This document shows positions 57,547-64,000 of a stretch of 64,000 bases of DNA, piece by piece. The stretch's first letter is position 1. Every line of letters starts with the position of its first letter. The notes beneath the pieces were generated by a model. It did not search any database, had not been told where the DNA came from, and saw only the letters and a list, made by a program, of their open reading frames with translations. A program made the translations under genes and the position numbers. Source of the DNA: Synechococcus sp. SynAce01. GTDB lineage: Bacteria > Cyanobacteriota > Cyanobacteriia > PCC-6307 > Cyanobiaceae. Location of the stretch: NCBI RefSeq assembly GCF_001885215.1, contig NZ_CP018091.1:2294001-2358000 (forward strand). Reading direction: 5' to 3'.

Positions 57547-58026
57547 TCAGATCAGTTCCGGGTGGAGCGGATCTCCCTTGAACGGGCCGCTGACGGTGCT
57601 GGTGATCCAGCCGCCATAGAAGCCCCCTTGCTGGGGTCGTACCCGCTCTCCATCCACCCAGCAGCCGTCCATCTGGGCTGGATAGAGGGCATACCAGCCG
57701 GCCAGGGCCGCGAAGGCCGCTGTTGGCTCGGGGTAGTGCCAGAGAGCTCGCTTGATCCGCTGCGTTCCCACCACCAGATCGAAGTAATGGGCCACACCTT
57801 TCCATTCGCAGAAGCTGCGGCCGGGCACGGGCTCAAGCCAATCCAGTGCTACGGCGTCGGGCGGCAGGTAGTAGGTGGGTGGATGGAAGGTTTCGAGCAC
57901 CTGCAAGGACAGCTGGGTCTCGCAGAGCAGCTCACCGAGGGCCCGCACCAGCACATGGGAGTGGCTGACGCGCAGCGCCGGAGGCCGGGGGTAGTCGGCG
58001 GCCTTCTCGGCCTGGGTTGCCTCCAT
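57547..58026 (-). CDS. DUF427 family protein, longer version (159 aa)
   Basis: Second DUF427 gene in the window. 159 aa: an N-terminal RVSHSHVLVRALGELLCETQLSLQVLETFHPPTYYLPPDAV, then FCEWKGVAHYFDLVVGTQRIKRALWHYPEPTAAFAALAGWYALYPAQMDGCWVDGERV and GGFYGGWITSTVSGPFKGDP, which is full-length DUF427 with both sides of the barrel. The start ATG 58026 is divergent from the broken rhomboid gene (58059). GC is like core genes, so it is probably not imported. Function unknown. Confidence 0.9.
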   Translation of the reverse strand: MEATQAEKAADYPRPPALRVSHSHVLVRALGELLCETQLSLQVLETFHPPTYYLPPDAVALDWLEPVPGRSFCEWKGVAHYFDLVVGTQRIKRALWHYPEPTAAFAALAGWYALYPAQMDGCWVDGERVRPQQGGFYGGWITSTVSGPFKGDPLHPELI

Positions 58027-58058
58027 TTGGCCTCTCCATTGACGACAATGGCTCCACC

Positions 58059-58254
58059 ATGGCTCCATCACCCTCCGATCGGATATCGCTGCGTCTCGAT
58101 CGGGCCCTGGCCCGGCTGGGCATGACGGCCCTGATCCCCGTGCTGCTGCTGCTGTTGGCCTGGGGCCAGGAGTTGGTGGACCAGCTGTTCTTCGCTGGCC
58201 AGTGGAATCTGCCGATGCTGCCGGGCGGGCCGTTCCTCGGCGTGCTGACTGGGT
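58059..58254 (+). pseudogene. Rhomboid-family protease, N-terminal fragment (cut by IS30 element)
   Basis: The reading frame from ATG 58059 encodes SDRISLRLDRALARLGMTALIPVLLLLLAWGQELVDQLFF (first transmembrane helix) and GPFLGVLT, then leaves the family pattern at the left end of the IS30 element. The missing part resumes at 60054. Together the two parts would give about 205 aa, normal for a small rhomboid. The catalytic residues lie in the second fragment, so this piece cannot be active. Confidence 0.85.
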
Positions 58255-58279
58255 GGATTCCACCGGTCGTCGCAACACC
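58255..58279 (+). repeat. Left terminal inverted repeat of IS30 element
   Basis: Pairs with 60029-60053 in reverse complement. Inner core GGTCGTCGCAACACC at 58265-58279 is exact; the outer ten bases match at five or six positions. Confidence 0.85.
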
Positions 58280-58632
58280 GGGTTGGAAAAGGAGCATAAG
58301 GGCTTGTAGATACGGGTTTTCTCAGCTGCATCATTTTTAAATTTCTTTTCGATCAGTTAGTAACGAGCAGCAGCGGCTGGGCCCCGCCCGCTTGCGGGCG
58401 GTTCCACCTCGTCGGCAATCGGTGGCTGACGCCCCCGCTTGCCGCCAAGGCGGTTTGTTCAGAGGGAAAAATGGATCACCGGCTCACTTGATGATCGTTT
58501 CAACAGACGGTGCCTATGGATCCAAAAGCCAGTATGCACAGTGGTTTTCAGGGAGAACAGAATGCCAGATCTGTCGCTTAGGTCCGATGGCAGCGATGCG
58601 CGAGAACACCGTCGCGAATTAGAAAGGGGATT

Positions 58633-60006
58633 TCACAAAGCCCTCAGATGATTGTCAAGGGCCTCAGCAGGGGTCCTCCATCCGAGGGTTTTGCGTGGGC
58701 GTGTATTGAGTGCCAGGGCGACGGCATCAAGCTCGTTACGGGAGTGTCGGGACAAATCAGTACCTTTTGGGAAGTACTGCCGCAGCAGCCCGTTGGTGTT
58801 TTCATTCGACCCGCGTTGCCAGGGGCTATGCGGGTCGCAGAAGAAGATCCTCAGGCCTGTGTCGATGCGGAGTTGAGCGTGTTGTGCCATCTCAGCTCCC
58901 TGGTCCCAGGTCAGGGATCTGCGCAGCTGAGCAGGAAGCGTGTCGATCGTTGCAGCGATCGCATCGCGAACCGCCTCTGCACCATGTCCGGTCAGTGGGG
59001 GGCCGTTCTTGATCCGTGGCTGTTCTCCATGGCCCTGCATGCGGGGCAGGTGCAGCAGCAGGGTGAATCGGGTGGTGCGCTCCACGAGCGTTCCAATCGC
59101 TGAACTCTTGAGCCCCACGATGAGGTCGCCTTCCCAATGCCCCGGAATGGCGCGATCGTCAACCTCGGCCGGCCGCTGGGAAATCATGACCTCCGGGGTG
59201 AGGAAGTTCTTGCCGCTTGCCTGGCGCCTTGCGCGAGGAACACGTAGGGCACGCCCAGTGCGCAGGCACGCGACAAGTTCCCGTTTCAACGCTCCACGGC
59301 CCTGAACATAGAGAGCCTGATAGATCGCCTCATGAGAGATCCGCATCGACGCATCATCAGGAAAATCGATACGGAGCCGGTTCGAGATCTGCTCCGGGCT
59401 CCAGGAGGTCGCCCAAAGCCGGTCCTGACGACGACCATGCCTGCGGCCGATCCAGCTTGTAACAGGACCCGGCACGACATCACCGTTCGGGCGGGTGATC
59501 TGGCCAGAAAGCCGTTCCTGGACATACTTACGCAGGTGGCCGTTCCCGGCGAGCCTGGCAACTTTGGGACGTCTGGCGCGACGTTCAGCATGCCACTGTG
59601 CCGTTGTGGCCCGATAGGCCAACGCATTGCTGCGTGTTGAGGAATTACGGCGCAACTCTCGGCAGATGGTCGAGGCGGAGCGACCCAGCTCACGGGCAAT
59701 GGCGCGGACTCCCAGATTCCTCGCCCAGAGGATGGCTATCTCCTCCCGCTCAGAAAAGGACAGGAAACGGCCCGAAGGCGGGTTCAGATCGATCGGAGGC
59801 ATCCCGCCAGCATTGCGGAACCAACGCGTTCCAATCGCTTGAGGGATGCCCGCCTCGGATGCGGCATTCTCGCTCGATAACCCCTGAGCGATCGCCATCC
59901 AGAAAAGAACTCGATGCTTGTGCTGAGCTGTCGAGGGACGGCCAGGAGAGGGGATTTTCCCCCTCATCGAGCGAACGGCCATCTGCCGCTGATGCTTGCT
60001 CGTCAT
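58633..60006 (-). CDS. IS30-family transposase
   Basis: 457 aa from ATG 60006 (frame opens at 60045 inside the repeat). N-terminal helix-turn-helix part FSEREEIAILWARNLGVRAIARELGRSASTICRELRRNSS and the DDE domain DDRAIPGHWEGDLIVGLKSSAIGTLVERTTRFTLLLHLP (first Asp), LTWDQGAEMAQHAQLRIDTGLRIFFCDPHSPWQRGSNENTNGLLRQYFPKGTDL (second Asp and final Glu in NEN) match IS30. Complete, so could still be active. Ends at 58633. Confidence 0.96.
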   Translation of the reverse strand: MTSKHQRQMAVRSMRGKIPSPGRPSTAQHKHRVLFWMAIAQGLSSENAASEAGIPQAIGTRWFRNAGGMPPIDLNPPSGRFLSFSEREEIAILWARNLGVRAIARELGRSASTICRELRRNSSTRSNALAYRATTAQWHAERRARRPKVARLAGNGHLRKYVQERLSGQITRPNGDVVPGPVTSWIGRRHGRRQDRLWATSWSPEQISNRLRIDFPDDASMRISHEAIYQALYVQGRGALKRELVACLRTGRALRVPRARRQASGKNFLTPEVMISQRPAEVDDRAIPGHWEGDLIVGLKSSAIGTLVERTTRFTLLLHLPRMQGHGEQPRIKNGPPLTGHGAEAVRDAIAATIDTLPAQLRRSLTWDQGAEMAQHAQLRIDTGLRIFFCDPHSPWQRGSNENTNGLLRQYFPKGTDLSRHSRNELDAVALALNTRPRKTLGWRTPAEALDNHLRAL

Positions 60007-60028
60007 CCCAAAATCCCTCAGTGAATGA

Positions 60029-60053
60029 GGTGTTGCGACGACCACTTGAAACC
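60029..60053 (-). repeat. Right terminal inverted repeat of IS30 element
   Basis: Reverse complement of the left repeat; the core GGTGTTGCGACGACC lies at 60029-60043 and the imperfect outer part runs to 60053. Confidence 0.85.
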
Positions 60054-60472
60054 GAGCTGCGCCCTTCAGTCACAGTGATTTCGGCCACCTGTTCGGGAAC
60101 AGCCTCTGGTTTCTGCCCCTCTCCTGGCTGGTGCTGGCCAAAAGCCGTTCCGACTACATGGCCGTCTGGCTCGGGACCTACCTGATGGCGATTCCGGTCT
60201 GGCTGTTCTGGCCCAGCGGCAGCCATGGACTTTCCGGCGTGGTGTTTGCCCTGGTGGGATACCTGACCGTGATCGGTTTTCTGGAGCGGCGACCCCTGGT
60301 GCTGGCCCTTTCCGTGTTCAGCTTGATAAGCTATGGCGGCTTTCTGCCGGGTCTGCTTCCCTTCTTCTCACCGCCGGGTGTGAGCTGGATCGGCCATGCC
60401 TCCGGGTTTGCTGGTGGAGTTTTCGCCGCCTTTGCTGTGTTCAGGGAACCGGCGAAGGTTGACCGGCCCTGA
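60054..60472 (+). pseudogene. Rhomboid-family protease, C-terminal fragment
   Basis: Continuation of the gene beginning at 58059. After APFSHSDFGHLFGNSLWFLPLSWLVLAKS it contains SGSHGLSGVVFALVGYL with the catalytic Ser codon at 60233 (GLSG motif) and GVSWIGHASGFAGGVFAAF with the catalytic His codon at 60395. The sequence is undamaged apart from the insertion. A start codon for a stand-alone product is not evident (GTG at 60131 would leave out the first helices). Before the insertion it was probably an intramembrane serine protease. Confidence 0.88.
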
Positions 60473-60523
60473 ACCTAAACCTTCAACCTGCGTTCCCCTG
60501 ACCCTTCGCCCCCGATTTCGACG

Positions 60524-60805
60524 ATGTCCTGTCCCCGCTGCGGAAGTTGGAATGTGCGCCGTGACAGGAGTCTGGCTGGTCGCATGGTCTGCGGCCAATG
60601 CAGCATGCCCCTGGGCCCCGGCCAGGCCTCGTCAGGGCGCGGGCCGGCGCGGCGGTTCCCCCGTCCCAGCTGGCCGTCCCGTCCAGGTGCTGTCTGGCGT
60701 TTGGCGCTGCCACTTGGCTTGTTGCTGCTGGTCAGCGCCCATCTGGCCCAGCGCAGCCTGCAGCAGGAACGCAGCATCCGGCCGCCGGCCGGGCTGATCC
60801 GCTGA
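60524..60805 (+). CDS. Small zinc-ribbon membrane protein (93 aa)
   Basis: Unrecognised 93-aa protein. Its N-terminus has two Cys pairs, CPRCGSWNVRRDR and CGQCSMPLG, a typical zinc-ribbon that may bind RNA, DNA or protein; a single hydrophobic helix (LALPLGLLLLVSAHLA) follows near residues 60-75, then a basic end. This looks like a membrane-attached zinc ribbon. ATG 60524 is 51 nt after the rhomboid stop, same direction. Confidence 0.65.
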   Translation: MSCPRCGSWNVRRDRSLAGRMVCGQCSMPLGPGQASSGRGPARRFPRPSWPSRPGAVWRLALPLGLLLLVSAHLAQRSLQQERSIRPPAGLIR

Positions 60806-60818
60806 ACCCAACGGCCGC

Positions 60819-61064
60819 TCAGCCGGGAATGAAATTGCGCAGCCGACGCGCATCGTCACCAGCCCGTTGCTGCAATTCGCTGGCGCTCCGCTGGGATTCT
60901 TCGCGTTCGCGGGCTTCGAGCAGGTCTGTTTCTTCCACGGCGTAGCCTTCGCCTCGGGCCAGCATGAGGAAATCAGCCAGCTCGAGTGGCTCGTTCAACC
61001 TGGCCTGCAGCTGTGGTTGAAGGCTGGCCTGGAGCAGAAAGGCATCGAGTTGCTGGAGGCTCAA
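60819..61064 (-). CDS. Nif11-domain protein (81 aa)
   Basis: Short protein with a Nif11-like domain at residues 1-50 (MSLQQLDAFLLQASLQPQLQARLNEP, LARGEGYAVEETDLLEA) and an Arg/Glu/Gln-rich tail. Nif11 domains often act as leader peptides of ribosomal peptides or as stand-alone adaptors; here there is no GG cleavage site or Cys/Ser-rich core, so a precursor role is unlikely. Starts at an ATG overlapping the channel stop by 4 nt, so it is translated with it. Confidence 0.8.
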   Translation of the reverse strand: MSLQQLDAFLLQASLQPQLQARLNEPLELADFLMLARGEGYAVEETDLLEAREREESQRSASELQQRAGDDARRLRNFIPG

Positions 61065-61938
61065 GGTGGCGGCGGCGCAGATTCGCCTGTCTTAGCGGAT
61101 TGGGCTTCGATCGCAGCCGCTGCCGGCGGGTTGGAATAATCAGGTCTGTCCTGCATGGTGAAGCGGCTGATCAGCAGCCCCATCACCAACGCCAGGTAGA
61201 AAGGTCCAATCACCCCGAAGCCGATGCTGGTGATCTGGGCGATCGGCGTGGTGGGCAACACATCGCCGTAGCCGACTGTTGTGATTGTGGCGAAGGCGAA
61301 GTAGTTGAGACGCACAAAATCCAGCTCCCAGATCCTCTGCAAAGGGTTCTCGGCTGCCAGCTGATTGGGCAGCTCCAGACCAAGGGCCTGTTGGGAACTG
61401 CTGAAGCTGCCGGGTTGCACCGTTTCGAGCACGGTCAACAGCATGCCGGCGGTGAGCCCCAGCAGCAGATAGCCGGCCACCGCCCCCATCAGCACCTGGC
61501 CGTTGATCCGCCGCTCTTCGGCCAGATATCCCACCAGCCGCAGCAGGCTCCAGGCCACGAACATGGACATCAGAGCCATCACCGGCAGACCGCTTCGTTG
61601 TTCAACCACCGGTGTGAAATACCAGAACCACTGGGAGACGAGCGTCGCCAGTCCCAACAGGCGGTAGGAGCGTCCCAGCCGATGGCCCCGGCCACCGTGG
61701 CGGGTGTGCCCTTCCAGGGAGAGCAACAGGAGCAACGTGGTCAGGCTGTAGGCCAGGGCCCCCAGCCAGCGCAGGGTCTGGGGTAGGGCTAGACAGACCA
61801 TCACCAGCAGCAGCAGTAGCAGCAGGTTCCGGTAAAAGCGATGCCGGCGACGCAGTCGCGCGAGCGGGCTGAGCGCGTTGGATCGGGCCTGAAGCCAGGT
61901 GTTCAGCAGGACGGGACACCGTTCGAAAGTGGAGCCAT
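61061..61938 (-). pseudogene. Potassium channel, 5' end probably shifted by a missing C
   Basis: Ion channel with selectivity filter TTVGYGD (175-181 of the open frame, inside FATITTVGYGDVLPTTPIAQ) and hydrophobic spans before and after (for example QVLMGAVAGYLLLGLTAG and SIGFGVIGPFYLALVMGLLIS). The open frame begins only at a GTG at 61804. Upstream, the coding-like frame (VLLNTWLQARSNALSPLARLRRRHRFYRNLLLLLLL) continues for over 100 nt with no start codon, while an ATG at 61938 (MAPLSNGVP) joins it only if one C is added at the G run 61913-61915 (plus strand). Either a real frameshift or an error; otherwise the protein starts at 61804. Overlaps the Nif11 gene by 4 nt. Confidence 0.75.
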
Positions 61939-61959
61939 TCTGGGCCTGTCTCGAAACGG

Positions 61960-62622
61960 TCAGCCGAGCAGATCAAGCTGATGGAAACTGGCGCCCAACG
62001 GCAGCGCTTCCCAGCCCTGGGGATCCCAGCAGCCCAGCAACGGCTCCAGGGCCCGCAGTCCGGGGCCATCGGCAGGCGCCAGCCAGGCCTCTTCCAAGCC
62101 GGCGGGCAGGATCACCGGCATGCGGCCATGGATCGGGGCAACCAACCGGTTCGGCGCGGTGGTGAGCAGGCAACAGCTTTCCACCTCACTGCCATCGGCT
62201 CCGATCCAACGGTCCCAGAGGCCGGCCAGCCAGAACGGCCGCCGGTCGCGGCGGCGGATTAGCCAGGGCTGCTTGCGCCCGGCCACGGGCGGGCCTTTCC
62301 ATTCATAAAAGCCATCAGCCGCCAGCAGGCAGCGGCGATGGCGCCAGGGGCCCCGGAAGGAGGCTCTGGTTGCCACGGTTTCGCTGCGGGCATTGATCGG
62401 CCGGGTGGCGCCCAGTGGATCCTTGGACCATTCCGGCAGCAACCCCCAGAGCAGCAGGGCTGCGCCGATCTGGCCATGTTCCTGGCGCAGGCCCAGCACC
62501 GGCTGACCCGGCCGCACCTCGGTCATCGGGGCGTAATGGGCGGCCAGGGCAGCCGGCAGGCTGTCGCGCAGCAGCGGCGGCAGTTTGTCGAACTCGGTGC
62601 TCAGCGCATAGCGACCACACAT
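61960..62622 (-). CDS. SOS-response-associated peptidase (SRAP, YedK/HMCES)
   Basis: Crosslinks to abasic sites in single-stranded DNA and protects them. 220 aa. After Met1 the catalytic Cys2 is present ([14 protein letters not shown]); [37 protein letters not shown] gives the Asn and Glu of the active site and [14 protein letters not shown] the His. Trp-rich C-terminus is normal. It precedes the channel gene by 21 nt. Confidence 0.95.
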   Translation of the reverse strand: MCGRYALSTEFDKLPPLLRDSLPAALAAHYAPMTEVRPGQPVLGLRQEHGQIGAALLLWGLLPEWSKDPLGATRPINARSETVATRASFRGPWRHRRCLLAADGFYEWKGPPVAGRKQPWLIRRRDRRPFWLAGLWDRWIGADGSEVESCCLLTTAPNRLVAPIHGRMPVILPAGLEEAWLAPADGPGLRALEPLLGCWDPQGWEALPLGASFHQLDLLG

Positions 62623-62718
62623 GGGAGAAGCAGATCACGTTCGGTTCTCACCCCCGCCCCGACGGGCATGGCCGCGGTGGCTCGGCCTAGCTTGGCCCCA
62701 TTCCAGCGCCGCACACCC

Positions 62719-64000
<1,282 letters not shown>

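Larger units (their letters stand above)
58255..60053. mobile_element. IS30-family insertion element
   Basis: About 1.8 kb element that carries an IS30-type transposase on the minus strand and splits a rhomboid gene. Imperfect inverted repeats of about 25 nt end it: 58255-58279 and 60029-60053 (identical over the inner 15 nt GGTCGTCGCAACACC; 20 of 25 overall). No clear target duplication: flanks are GGT (left) and GAG (right), although the ancestral codons at the join may have been altered. About 350 nt between the left repeat and the transposase stop holds no recognised gene; it includes a CCGCCCG/CGGGCGG hairpin around 58386-58403. Confidence 0.85.

Noticed and set aside
58392-58651. Plus-strand ORFs inside the IS30 left part
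   Set aside because: Short, not similar to anything I know, and overlapping the transposase end; kept only as unexplained cargo.

Overview
The window is GC-rich, gene-dense chromosome from a photosynthetic cyanobacterium, most likely a Synechococcus/Cyanobium-type picocyanobacterium. Evidence: psbD overlapping psbC by 17 nt with a GTG psbC start, petM, ycf39, ycf4, a CpcS/CpeS-type phycobilin lyase, an ARC6/Ftn2 division protein, a group 2 sigma factor and many cyanobacteria-only families (DUF1517, DUF3122, DUF3611, TIGR03792-like). I found no rRNA, tRNA or CRISPR array. About 70 protein genes are supported, packed tightly with frequent 1-8 nt overlaps and several antiparallel 3' overlaps. 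Both ends cut genes: a YheT-type hydrolase on the left and ftsH on the right.

Layout. 0-8.4 kb: YheT-type hydrolase, short SDR and a small ORF, an SF2 helicase, infA, an RsuA/RluE-type pseudouridine synthase, then ycf39, petM and a Trm1-type tRNA methyltransferase on the minus strand, and an alpha/beta hydrolase. 8.4-13 kb: ilvH, a lipoprotein cyclophilin, ycf4 and psbD-psbC. 13-24 kb: a secreted Cys-containing protein, maf, cobQ with a small ferredoxin, mnmA, the bifunctional NAD(P)H-hydrate repair enzyme, a sigma factor, pdhA and the ARC6/Ftn2 homologue. 24-30 kb: ffh, rpsP, phoH-like, a Bax-inhibitor-1-like protein and a gmd-fcl pair (GDP-fucose). 30-39 kb: era, a phycobilin lyase, trmD, ispF, larB, then thiS/thiE, ribF and a DUF3611 protein. 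39-50 kb: surE, pheS, nadK, an OmpR-type regulator with a degenerate receiver, a DUF192 protein, fused cbiET, a GH116 glycosidase, ribD and MscS.

50-60.5 kb is the accessory part: a cellulose-synthase-like glycosyltransferase, two DUF427 proteins, an AI-2E-type exporter, an IS1595-family transposase, a three-histidine-box desaturase, a low-GC gene-free stretch with a repeated ACTCAAAG-type motif, and a rhomboid protease gene split by an IS30-family element whose terminal inverted repeats can be read. 60.5-64 kb has a Zn-ribbon membrane protein, a Nif11-domain protein, a K+ channel, an SRAP protein and the start of ftsH.

Three sites look like single-C losses from C runs: two in psbD about 20 nt apart and one in the K+ channel. 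They suggest assembly or homopolymer error, although real lesions cannot be excluded from the sequence alone. I see no convincing entirely new multi-gene system. The best leads are the broken rhomboid, the repeat-bearing gap at 57.2 kb, the SRAP-channel-Nif11 operon, the receiver-dead regulator and several unannotated small ORFs.
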